DNA of 64,000 bases from positions 119,109 to 183,108 of the forward strand of contig PDSA01000029.1 in assembly GCA_002748285.1 (NCBI GenBank). Direction: 5' to 3'. This DNA comes from Rhodobacterales bacterium (GTDB lineage: Bacteria; Pseudomonadota; Alphaproteobacteria; Rhodobacterales; Rhodobacteraceae). Both the position numbers and the translations under genes were made by a program. The notes under the pieces were generated by a model, which saw only the letters and a list, made by a program, of their open reading frames with translations, was not told the origin of the DNA and searched no databases. Below are positions 36,561 through 45,230 of the stretch, piece by piece. Within the stretch, counting starts at the first letter, position 1. The number at the start of each line of letters is the position of its first letter.

Positions 36561-38211
36561 TTACGCCTTATACCGTGAGACCTCGGGCGATAATGAAAGC
36601 GCCCCGGCGCTGAACATCCTGTTTGGCACCCAGACCGGCAATGCCGAAATGGTGGCCGAAGAGGCCGCAGCGATGGCCAAATCCATCGGCTTTGCCCCGG
36701 TGGTCAGCGAGCTGGACGCGATCGAGATGGATCAGCTGGCGGCGATGCAGCAGGTGATCATTGTGGTGTCGACCTATGGCGAAGGCGAAATGCCCGATAA
36801 TGCTCAGCTGTTCTGGGACGCGCTGTCTGCCAGCACCGCGCCGCGTCTGGAAGGCATGAAATACGGCATTCTGGCGCTGGGCGATACCGGCTATGATCAG
36901 TTCTGTCAGGCCGGCAAGCTGATTGATACCCGGTTTGAGCAGCTCGGGGCGGAACGCCTTGCGCCGCGGGTGGATTGTGATGTGGATTTTGAGGATATGG
37001 CCAGCGAGTGGGTGGCCAATACGTTGCCTCTGGTTTCGGATGGTGATCTGGATGCCGCTGCCTTACCAACCCCTTCCAAGCCCGCCGCCAAATCCGGCTG
37101 GTCGCGCAAGAACCCCTATATGGCGACGATTGTTGACAATCATTGCCTGTCGGGGCCGCGCTCGGCCAAGGAAATCCGCCATATTGCCTTTGATCTGGGT
37201 GATAGTGGGTTGGAGTATCAGGCCGGCGATGCCATGGGCGTGATGCCGGTGAACAATGCCGATCTGGTCAATTTGCTGCTGAAACGGGTGAATGCCGATT
37301 ATGACACCCAGATTGCCGGGCAGGACGCGCCACTGGGGCATGTTTTGACCCATGATCTGGAAATCTCGACCCCACCCAAAAGCCTGATCAACGCGATTGC
37401 TGACAAATCCGGCCATGAGGAATTGCAGCGCATTCTGGACAATGGTGATAAAGAGGCGCTGGAAAGCTTCCTCTGGGGCCGTGATACGCTGGATTTGCTG
37501 AACCTGAACCCGGACCAAGAGATCGCCCCCGAAGAGCTGCTGGGCTGGCTCAAGCCATTGCAGCACCGGGCTTATTCGATTTCCTCCAGCCCCAAGGCGC
37601 ATCCGGGCGAGGTGCATCTGACCGTTGCCGCGGTGCGTTGGGTGTTTGACCGGCGCCCGCATATGGGGGTTTGTTCGACCTTTCTGGCCGATCAGATGGC
37701 CGAGGGGCAGGCGGCGGGGATATTCATGACTCCGAACAAATCCTTCCGGGTGCCCGAGGATAATGACGCGCCGGTGATCATGGTCGGACCCGGCACCGGG
37801 ATTGCTCCGTTCCGGGCGTTTTTGCAAGAACGTCAGGCGCGTGGGGCCAAGGGCAAGAACTGGTTGTTCTTTGGAGATCAGCACCGCGAGAGCGACTTTA
37901 TCTATGAGGATGAAATCGGCGAGATGAGCAAATCCGGGATGCTGAACCGTCTGGATCTGGCCTTTTCCCGGGATCAGGCGGAAAAGGTTTATGTGCAGGA
38001 CCGGATGCGCCAGAATGGCAAGGCTCTGTTCGCGTGGTTGCAGGATGGCGGGCATTTTTACGTCTGCGGCGATGCGCTGCGCATGGCGCGGGATGTGGAT
38101 GCCGCGCTGCTGGAAATCGTGCAGAGCGAAGGTGCGATGTCGCTCGAGGATGCCGAGGACTATATGAAAACCCTGAAAAAGGAAAAACGCTATTTGCGGG
38201 ATGTTTATTAA
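36557..38211 (+). CDS. CysJ-like diflavin reductase coupled to glutamate synthase (apparent frameshift at 5' end)
   Basis: The protein has the three-part NADPH-diflavin reductase plan: flavodoxin domain (LNILFGTQTGNAEMVAEEA, VVSTYGEGEMPDNA), FAD domain (HRAYSISSSP, GVCSTFLAD) and NADPH domain (IMVGPGTGIAPFRAFLQER, FYVCGDALRMARDVD), ending KRYLRDVY, the CysJ-type C-terminus. No sulfite reductase haemoprotein gene is near, so electrons may go to the glutamate synthase. A strong AAAGGA site and an ATGA overlap mark a start at 36557, but that frame (MITPYTVRPRAIM) stops after 18 codons. The flavodoxin frame (ETSGDNESAPALN) is entered by adding one base after about codon 6. A sequencing error, a real mutation or a non-ATG start upstream are alternatives. 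Confidence 0.82.
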
Positions 38212-38289
38212 GACGCCGCGGCGGTAAAGTTGGTGATTTGCCCGCCGGAACTGTGGGCAAATTGCCGCAAGAGTGAAAATTAAATTAAT

Positions 38290-38329
38290 TTAACATAGAT
38301 CAAGCGGCGGTTCTTTGTAGAATGCCGCT
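38290..38329. other. Intergenic elements after the flavoprotein: weak FNR-like site and hairpin
   Basis: TTAAC-N4-ATCAA at 38290-38303 has one perfect and one poor half-site of the FNR consensus. AGCGGC (38303-38308) pairs with GCCGCT (38324-38329), with an inner GTTCT/AGAAT stem. Another stem, ATTTGCCC/GGGCAAAT, lies at 38236-38262. None is followed by a T-run. The remaining 38330-38493 stretch shows nothing I could assign beyond the receptor gene leader. Confidence 0.3.
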
Positions 38330-38493
38330 CAAGAATCGTTTGGCTTGCGGATGCGTTTGCGTTTGGGGCCACGTTGCATATCCCAGCTATTTGCCAGGTT
38401 TCACAGTATGACTTTCCTTGCTGTCTCGTGAGAGGGTGGTTTGGTGTGTCTGCTGTATGCATCTCATCGTTATAACATTGTAGGGTGATGGAT

Positions 38494-40468
38494 ATGATAA
38501 AACACACAGCAAAACTCACAACCGCTTCGGCGCTTGCGCTGTCTTGCGGACTGGCCAGTGGGGCGGTTGCGCAGGACCAAACCTGGCTTGATCTGGGGCA
38601 GATCACGCTTTTGGGTTCTGGCTTTGAAACATCGGTGATGGAAAGCCCGGCCTCGGTGACAGTGGTTGAGTGAAGGTGGCAACCGCGTTTTGATCAAGAT
38701 TGATGGTCAGGCTTTGACCGACCACACCGATTACGGCACACCTGTGCTGATTGATCCATCGACGATTGAGCGCATCGAAGTTGTGCGGGGCGCATCGTCT
38801 GTGATCAGCGGTTCGCGCGCCATTGGTGGTGTGATTAATATCGTGACCAAAGGTGGTGGCGATAAGCCATTCGGAGGCAGCTTCTCGGCCGGTTATTTTT
38901 CGGCCACGAAGGGTTATCGCACCTCTTTGTCATTTGGCGGCAAGAGCGGTGCGTTTGATTATCGTCTGTCATTGGGTAAGCGCGACGAAGGTGACCGCGA
39001 AAGCGCGGATGGCCCGCTGGTGCCGTCCGATATCGAAGATCAGAACGTTTCCGCGCATCTGGGCTATGATTTCGGCAACCATTACGTTTCGTTCAAGGCC
39101 AGCAAATTTGATATGGGTTCGACCCCCTATATCGACCCTCTGGGGTTAACACCGGGCATGACAATGTCGATGCATTTGCCCAAGCGTGACCTGACCAAGA
39201 TGAGCCTGCATTATGAGGGCAAAGAACTGACGCCGTGGTTAACCAGCCTGAAAGCGGCGGCGTATCATCAAACCGTTGATCGTGTATTTGATGTTAACAT
39301 TGCCCAGCCTTACACGTCCAGACCGCCTGCGCCGCCCGTGCCTCCTGGCACCAGATTTCAGGTGCTGAGCAGCAGTGTGGATGAGCAAACGACCTTTGGG
39401 TTCAATGTGGATGCCATTCTGGAATTCGCCGAGGGCAACCGCACCAAGGTTGGCCTGCAATATGAAGATGACTCGCTGGACGCGTCCAAGACGGCCACGG
39501 GCACATTGCTGTTCCCCGCGCCCATTCCGCCTGTGCCTGTTTTCACACGCACGCCTCAAAACGAAGCCAGCATTAAGACCACTTCGGTTTATGCGCAGCA
39601 TGAGGTTGATCTGGGCAATACTCTGACTGCGTTTGCCGGTCTTCGGTACTACAATGTGGATGCTCAGCTAGAGAAAACCAACACGGCCAATCCGCTGTCC
39701 AAGAATTCCGACAGCACGGTTTTGGGCTCTGCCGGGCTGGTGTGGACACCGAATGAACAATGGGCGCTGCGTTTCAATGTCAATCAGGGGTATAGCTATC
39801 CAACTCTGGTGCAGATGTTCCTGCAAACAACGGCGGGCGCAACGCTTAACCCAAATCCGAATCTAAAGCCTGAAGAGTCGACCTCGTTTGAAATTGGGAC
39901 GCGTTTTGATGGTGGCAATACGGTTGTTGATGCAACTTTGTTTTACACCGATTCAACAAACTACATCGCATCGGTGCCGGATCTTTCTACTCCTAACCCG
40001 AGAGATCTGATTCACCAAAACCTTGCGGCGGCGAAAACATATGGGTTGGAGCTGTATGCGGAACATGCTGTCGCCAATTCCAGCTGGACGCCTTATGTGT
40101 CGGCGACTTTGATGAACCGTGAATATCAGTTCGCAAATGGCTTTAAGTCAACGGATGTTGGTGAGCCATCAATCTTTGGTAAAGTCGGTGTGCGCTATGA
40201 TTGGGAGCTGGGCAATGTTTCCGGGACTCTTGATGCGTATTTGCAGGGCGAAGGTGGTTCGCGTTCTGTAGATGAAACCGGCGCTGTTTCATTGGGCAGT
40301 GACAAATCCGGCTATGGGATCTTTAACATCGAAGCGGATGCCCAACTGGCCGAGAATTTGCACCTGAATGCAAGTGTGAATAACATTCTGGACCGCTCTT
40401 ACCGGCCCAGCAGTGGCATCCGGGGTGCCGGGCGCAATGTAAAGCTGAACCTGACCTGGAAGTTCTAG
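38494..40468 (+). pseudogene. TonB-dependent receptor with a deletion and frameshift in the plug
   Basis: Two frames make one receptor. The first begins MIKHTAKLTTASALALSCG, a signal peptide behind AGGG, continues DLGQITLLGSGFETSVMESPASVTVVE and stops at TGA 38673. The second enters 8 bases earlier in another frame with SEGGNRVLIKIDGQALTDH and runs to the terminal Phe (NVKLNLTWKF) as plug and barrel (ERIEVVRGASSVISGSRAIG). Between the two blocks intact receptors have some 35-45 plug residues, including the helix after VTVV and the IRG strand, and these are missing. The NPNLKPEES segment resembles haem or siderophore receptors; the ligand is not known. Confidence 0.8.
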
Positions 40469-40535
40469 GGCGGCTCTGTGGAGCTTTTGAAAACAGCGCT
40501 GTTGATGCTAACTGTTAGTGTCAACGGCAACATCC

Positions 40536-40574
40536 GGGCCACCATATCTGTCACTGAGACGGATATGGTGGCCC
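40536..40574. repeat. Perfect 13-bp inverted repeat downstream of the TonB receptor
   Basis: GGGCCACCATATC and GATATGGTGGCCC are separated by 13 bases. It lies 67 bases after the receptor stop and may terminate or protect the transcript in either direction, although no T-run follows. The rest of the 266-bp gap, including the 74-codon frame at 40478, shows no convincing gene. Confidence 0.6.
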
Positions 40575-40734
40575 GTCACGAACAGATTGGGGCAGTTTCG
40601 GCCATTCTTGAGGGTTCGGATCAAGGGGCAGAATTGCACACCCGGAGTGGAAAATGGCACTCAAACCTATTGCACGGTTTCCAGCCAAAGACTAATCCAT
40701 AGATAAATTCACAGCACTGGCCAAAGGGGCGAGC

Positions 40735-41145
40735 ATGTCAAAGAAAAGAGCTATCATAACCTTCCTGATCATGACGTTGTTGCTGATTGCGCTGGCGCTC
40801 GTCATTACCGTGGTGCGCGGCGGAGATGATATGTATCCGCTTGATCCTAAGCTGATCGTGGGGTTGACGCTGTATACATTTGTTGGTGTGATCAAAAGCT
40901 TTGGTGTGGTTGTCGGGCTGAATGTTTTTGCCGGATACCTGATCAAATGGCCGTCTTCCATCGTGCTGTGGATCCCGATTGGCACCGTTTTCGTGCTGGT
41001 GGCGCATCAGCAGCTGGCGGGTAGTTTTGGCCTGATGTCGCTGGATCGCATCGGCCGGATTGATGCGTTTTTGATGTATCTGCCCGCTGTCAGCCTGGCC
41101 AGTTTCGCCGGGGGGCTGTTGCGAAATTTGTTTGGCAAATTCTGA
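40735..41145 (+). CDS. Small integral membrane protein, unknown function
   Basis: A 136-residue hydrophobic protein starting MSKKRAIITFLIMTLLLIAL, with AAAGGGG about 8 bases upstream. About four membrane helices can be seen (AIITFLIMTLLLIALALVITVV; LIVGLTLYTFVGVIKSFGVVVGL; VLWIPIGTVFVLVA; AFLMYLPAVSLASFAGGLL). I do not recognise a family. It lies between the broken receptor gene and the convergent narR-like regulator. Confidence 0.65.
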   Translation: MSKKRAIITFLIMTLLLIALALVITVVRGGDDMYPLDPKLIVGLTLYTFVGVIKSFGVVVGLNVFAGYLIKWPSSIVLWIPIGTVFVLVAHQQLAGSFGLMSLDRIGRIDAFLMYLPAVSLASFAGGLLRNLFGKF

Positions 41146-41165
41146 ACGGGCAAACCCGGCGCGGC

Positions 41166-41867
41166 TCAGGTACTCGGGTCGTCGATCAGTGGGCTTGGTT
41201 TGGCCAGCCCGGTCAGGGCTTGCGGGTCGGTGATCTGCACGTTCTGGCCATCAACCAGCACACCATAGGGACGCAGATTTTTGATGGCGCGTGACAGGTT
41301 TTCCGGCGTCATCCCCAAAATCGAGGCCAGCTTGCGCTTTTCGATATCCAGCGTAAATGTATCCGGCAACCCATTCTTTTTCTGCCATTTCAGCAGATAA
41401 TTCGCCAGCCGTTCGAGCGAAGTGCGTAACTTCAGCCCTTTGATGCTTTTGACTGCGCCCCGGTAACAATGGGCCAATTCCATCACCACCGCGCGGGCAA
41501 ACTCCGGGTCTTGCTGAAAGACCGAGCGCACATCTTCGGCCGGCAACATAATCACCCGGGTTTTTTCCAAAGTGCGGGCGGACATCAAGTTGGGCGCATC
41601 CCGGATCGCGGCGGCCAGAATAAATGTTGCCCCGGCCCGCAGGATGGTCATCGCGGTTTCGTGCCGGTTCCAATCGGCGAACAATTCCACGCTGCCATCA
41701 ACGACAATATGCAGAAAATCGCAGCGATCCCCTTCCAGAATAAGATCAACCTGAGGTGGGAAATCCTGCACATAAGCAGCTCTTACCAGCTGACTAAAGC
41801 TGTCTTCGGCCATGTCCTGAAACAGCATAAGGGATCGGATTTTCGGTATATCGCTGACGCGCATCAT
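41166..41867 (-). CDS. narR: Crp/Fnr-family regulator, NarR-like
   Basis: This 233-residue protein has a cyclic-nucleotide-binding-like sensor domain (residues about 10-130: LILEGDRCDFLHIVVDGSVELF) and a C-terminal winged helix (about 150-225: RKLASILGMTPENLSRAIKNL, the recognition helix). The N-terminus lacks the cysteine cluster that gives FNR oxygen sensing, as in DNR, NnrR and NarR proteins. In Paracoccus, NarR is encoded divergently from narKGHJI and is needed for nitrate-dependent expression; the same arrangement here supports the name. A perfect FNR-type site lies 22 bases before its ATG. Whether it senses nitrate, nitrite or NO cannot be seen. Confidence 0.8.
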   Translation of the reverse strand: MMRVSDIPKIRSLMLFQDMAEDSFSQLVRAAYVQDFPPQVDLILEGDRCDFLHIVVDGSVELFADWNRHETAMTILRAGATFILAAAIRDAPNLMSARTLEKTRVIMLPAEDVRSVFQQDPEFARAVVMELAHCYRGAVKSIKGLKLRTSLERLANYLLKWQKKNGLPDTFTLDIEKRKLASILGMTPENLSRAIKNLRPYGVLVDGQNVQITDPQALTGLAKPSPLIDDPST

Positions 41868-41888
41868 AATACTCGCTGGCTTGGTTGA

Positions 41889-41902
41889 TTGATATATATC
41901 AA
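41889..41902. promoter_or_regulatory. FNR/NarR-type binding site near narR
   Basis: TTGATATATATCAA is a perfect TTGAT-N4-ATCAA palindrome. It sits 22 bases before the narR start, too close for class II activation of narR from a promoter upstream of that ATG, so autorepression or action on the divergent nar promoter is possible. Confidence 0.75.
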
Positions 41903-42025
41903 TTGAAAAGCAGGGTGTTTGTCAAGCTTAAATCTAAAAGTTTTTTCTCAGCTGCCTGAACTTTGCATTCAGGCGACATGACAAATCTTTGTAACCCATT
42001 TATTTTAAAGGAAAAATACCATTTA

Positions 42026-42039
42026 TTGATCTGGATCAA
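42026..42039 (+). promoter_or_regulatory. FNR/NarR-type binding site of the nar operon promoter
   Basis: TTGATCTGGATCAA is a second perfect TTGAT-N4-ATCAA site. A -10-like TATTGA at 42060-42065 places the site centre about 41 bases before the expected transcription start, the classic activating position. The narK1 ATG follows about 90 bases downstream. Confidence 0.8.
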
Positions 42040-42164
42040 ACTGATTACGCCGCCTGGCCTATTGACTGGAGGTTAGTAAAGGGCGCGATTGGGCAGAGGT
42101 CTGGCCGTGCCGTTTAGCCGAAAATGAGCAACGCGTATTTTTAGATTCTAGTAGGGGACAGACT

Positions 42165-43492
42165 ATGGAGCTACAAAACAAAGCCACAAATCTCTGGGGA
42201 AATTTCTTCAGAGTCGACATGGTGCAGATCAGAACATTCCACATGACTTGGTTTGCATTCTTTGCATGTTTCTTCGCCTGGTTCGGTATCGCACCAATGA
42301 TGATTGTGGTGCGGGAAGAGCTGGGTCTGACAAAAACACAAGTGGGTTGGACGATCATTGCCTCAATCGCGGCAACGGTGTTTGCCCGGTTCTTTATTGG
42401 CTGGCTGTGCGACCGCATCGGCCCGCGCCTGTCATATACATGGCTGCTGATTTTTGGGTCTATTCCGGTGGCGGGTATCGGTCTGGCTGATGACTTTACA
42501 ACCTTTTTGTTGTTCCGTCTGGCGATTGGTGTGATCGGGGCGTCCTTTGTGATTACTCAGTATCATACGTCGGTTATGTTTGCACCGAACGTTGTCGGCA
42601 CGGCAAACGCAACCAGCGCCGGTTGGGGCAATCTGGGTGGGGGTGTGACGCAGGTCGTCATGCCGCTGATTTTCACCGGCTTTGTGGTTGGGTTTCATTT
42701 TACCGATGCGCAGGCTTGGCGTGCTGCGATGGTTTCGGTCGGTATTGTTACGTTTCTGATCGGGATTGCTTATTTCTTTTTCACTCAGGATGCGCCTGAC
42801 GGGAACTACAAAGAGTTGCGCGCCAAAAATATGCTGTCGGCCAAAAACAAGGTGACGGGTGCCTATATGATGGCGATGACCGATTACCGGGTCTGGATGC
42901 TGTTTGTGATTTATGGTGCCTGCTTTGGGATCGAGCTGACCGTGAACAACGTGGCGGCGCTGTATTTCTTTGACTACTTTGACGGCATCACTTTGGTGAC
43001 CGCGGGTATGATTGCCTGTTCATCGCGCTGTTGGGCGAAGGCCTGGCGCTGATGCTGTTCAGCCAGATGCCAATCCTTATTCTGGCCATTCCAACCCTGA
43101 TCATCTTTTCGCTGTTCACCCAGATGTCCGAAGGCGCAACCTATTCCGTGGTTCCGTTCGTGAACAAACGGGCGCTGGGGGCAATTGCCGGGACAGTTGG
43201 TGCGGGCGGTAACGCTGGTGCGGTTGCGGCCGGGTTCCTGTTTAAAGGCGAGCTGCCCTGGGATCAGGTGTTCCTGATTATCGGTATGATCGTCACCGGC
43301 GTGTCGTTCCTGGCGCTGTTCATCCGGTTCTCGCCTGAAAAAGAGGCCGAAGAGAAAGCACTGTTCGAAGCTGCCAATGTGAAAATCATGCAGCACCGTG
43401 CGGATGAGGCGAATGCCGCTTTGGCGAAGTCTTTGAAGGTTATCCAAGACTACAACAGCACGCATGACGAAAAAGTTGAAGTCAATACCTAA
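42165..43492 (+). pseudogene. narK: narK1-type nitrate transporter gene with deletion and frameshift
   Basis: The first frame (MELQNKATNLWGNFFRVDMV onward) encodes NarK1 helices 1 to about 7, including SVMFAPNVVGTANATSAGWG and GNLGGGVTQVVMPLIF. It reaches TLVTAGMIA and then reads CSSRCWAKAWR to a stop at 43052. The second frame resumes as LFIALLGEGLALMLFSQMP and runs through SEGATYSVVPFVNKRALGAI to the normal C-terminus. About 30-35 residues expected between GMIA and LFIALLGEG, containing the second nitrate-signature helix (FGLMNxFARTLGG type), are absent. In Paracoccus NarK1 and NarK2 are fused into one protein; here they are separate. If real, the lesion inactivates NarK1 but leaves NarK2. 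Confidence 0.82.
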
Positions 43493-43501
43493 GAAATAAA
43501 C

Positions 43502-43525
43502 TGGCGGGCCAGAGGTGGCCCGCCA
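43502..43525 (+). promoter_or_regulatory. Intercistronic hairpin between narK1 and narK2
   Basis: TGGCGGGCC pairs perfectly with GGCCCGCCA over a 6-base loop, ending 25 bases before the narK2 GTG. No T-run follows, so transcript stabilisation or processing is more likely than termination. Confidence 0.6.
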
Positions 43526-43550
43526 TTCAACATACCCAAGGAGGGACAAC

Positions 43551-45167
43551 GTGGGACAAGATCTAAGAAACTGGGATGTCGAGAATGAGGCCTTTTGGTC
43601 CTCGACCGGCAAATCCATAGCCAACCGCAATCTGTGGGTGTCGATCCCCAGCTTGCTGTGTGGCTTTGCTGTGTGGCTATACTGGGGGATCATCACCGTT
43701 CAGATGATCAACCTCGGTTTTGGCTTTGAGAAATCACAACTCTTTACGCTGGGCGCGATTGCCGGTCTGACGGGGGCGACGCTGCGTATCCCGTCGACGT
43801 TCTTTATCCGGCTGGCCGGTGGGCGGAACACCATCTTTTTCACCACCGCATTACTGATGATCCCGGCGATTGGCACGGGCTTTGCGCTGAGCAATCCTGA
43901 TACCCCTCTGTGGCAGTTCCAGATTCTGGCGTTCCTGTCGGGGATCGGGGGCGGTAACTTTGCCTCTTCCATGTCTAATATCAGCTTTTTCTACCCCAAA
44001 AGAATGCAAGGTTATTCGCTGGGGATGAATGCGGGTCTGGGGAATTTTGGTGTGACAACCATGCAGATCGTTATCCCTCTGGTGATGACTTTTGGTCTGT
44101 TTGGTGGCGAAAGCCGCACATTGACCATCAAATCCGGCACCATCTTTAAACAAATCCCGGCCGGGTCCGAGACCTACATCCAGAACGCCGGCTTTGTCTG
44201 GCTGATTGCTCTGATCCCGCTGGCTGTGCTGGGTTGGACCATGATGAACAACATCCGTGACGAGCATGTTTCGCCGGATGCAGACAGTGCGCTGGCCGCG
44301 TTTGGTGCGATCACCGGGATGCTGCTGGTTGGTTTCCTGACTGCGGCCTTTGGTCTGTGGCTGTTGCTGCCAACTGTTCCCGGCGGTTTGCCAACATCGG
44401 GTCTGGGTCTGTCGAAGTGGATTACCCTGCCGATCGTGATCGTGCTGACCGTTGTGTTGCTGAGAATGATCCCCGGTTCGGTGGGTCGCAGCCTAGGGCA
44501 CCAGTATAAGATTTTCGGCAACAAGCACACTTGGGCGATGACCGTGATCTATACCATGACATTTGGTAGCTTCATCGGTTACTCGGCCGCTTTTGCGCTG
44601 GCGATCAAGGTTATCTTTGGCTTCCAGCACATCATGGTTGATGGCGTGATGACCCACAATGTGGCCAACGCAAACGGGCCTTCGGCGCTGATGTATGCCT
44701 GGATGGGCCCATTCATCGGGGCGCTGATCCGTCCGGTTGGCGGGGCGATTTCGGATAAGCTGGGCGGTGCCCGGGTGACTCAGTGGATTTCCATCGTGAT
44801 GGTGGCTTCGGCGCTGGGTGTGGCTTATTTCATGAAGCAAGCTTACGCTTCGGAAACGCCCGAGCAATACTTCCTGCCCTTCATGATCCTGTTCCTGGTG
44901 CTGTTTGCCATGACTGGTATCGGCAATGGCTCGACCTTCAGAACCATCTCGGTGGTGTTTGATCGCGAACAGGCCGGGCCGGTGCTGGGCTGGACTTCGG
45001 CGGTGGCTGCTTATGGCGCGTTCATCATCCCCAAAGTGTTTGGTGAGCAAATCAAGGCCGCAACCCCTGAATACGCTCTGTATGGATTTGCGATCTTCTA
45101 CGCTGTCTGTATCGCCATCAACTGGTGGTTCTATATGCGGCCAAACGCCTATGTGAAGAACCCATAA
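43551..45167 (+). CDS. narK2: Nitrate/nitrite transporter NarK2
   Basis: A 538-residue major-facilitator protein importing nitrate or exchanging it for nitrite. I chose the GTG behind AAGGAGGG (VGQDLRNWDVENEAFW) instead of the upstream track start. Both nitrate-porter signatures are recognisable: FLSGIGGGNFASSMSNISFFYP followed by GYSLGMNAGLGNFGV, and MTGIGNGSTFRTISVVF in the C-terminal half. It also has MYAWMGPFIGALIRPVGGAISDKLGG and 12 or more helices. It is flanked on both sides by strong intercistronic hairpins. Confidence 0.92.
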   Translation: MGQDLRNWDVENEAFWSSTGKSIANRNLWVSIPSLLCGFAVWLYWGIITVQMINLGFGFEKSQLFTLGAIAGLTGATLRIPSTFFIRLAGGRNTIFFTTALLMIPAIGTGFALSNPDTPLWQFQILAFLSGIGGGNFASSMSNISFFYPKRMQGYSLGMNAGLGNFGVTTMQIVIPLVMTFGLFGGESRTLTIKSGTIFKQIPAGSETYIQNAGFVWLIALIPLAVLGWTMMNNIRDEHVSPDADSALAAFGAITGMLLVGFLTAAFGLWLLLPTVPGGLPTSGLGLSKWITLPIVIVLTVVLLRMIPGSVGRSLGHQYKIFGNKHTWAMTVIYTMTFGSFIGYSAAFALAIKVIFGFQHIMVDGVMTHNVANANGPSALMYAWMGPFIGALIRPVGGAISDKLGGARVTQWISIVMVASALGVAYFMKQAYASETPEQYFLPFMILFLVLFAMTGIGNGSTFRTISVVFDREQAGPVLGWTSAVAAYGAFIIPKVFGEQIKAATPEYALYGFAIFYAVCIAINWWFYMRPNAYVKNP

Positions 45168-45181
45168 GACTTAAGCCAGAT

Positions 45182-45207
45182 TGCCCCGGCGTGTTCGCGC
45201 CGGGGCA
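45182..45207 (+). promoter_or_regulatory. Intercistronic hairpin between narK2 and narG
   Basis: TGCCCCGGCG pairs perfectly with CGCCGGGGCA over a 6-base loop, ending 23 bases before the narG ATG; AAAGGAG lies between. It may set the relative amounts of NarK and NarGHI messages. Confidence 0.65.
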
Positions 45208-45230
45208 CCCCAAGCTAAAGGAGAATAACC

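Noticed and set aside
38303-38329. Hairpin after the flavoprotein gene as a terminator
   Set aside because: No T-run follows and it lies about 90 bases beyond the stop; left as an unassigned element.
40478-40702. 74-codon ORF after the broken TonB receptor
   Set aside because: Runs through a perfect inverted repeat, lacks a ribosome site and recognisable pattern.
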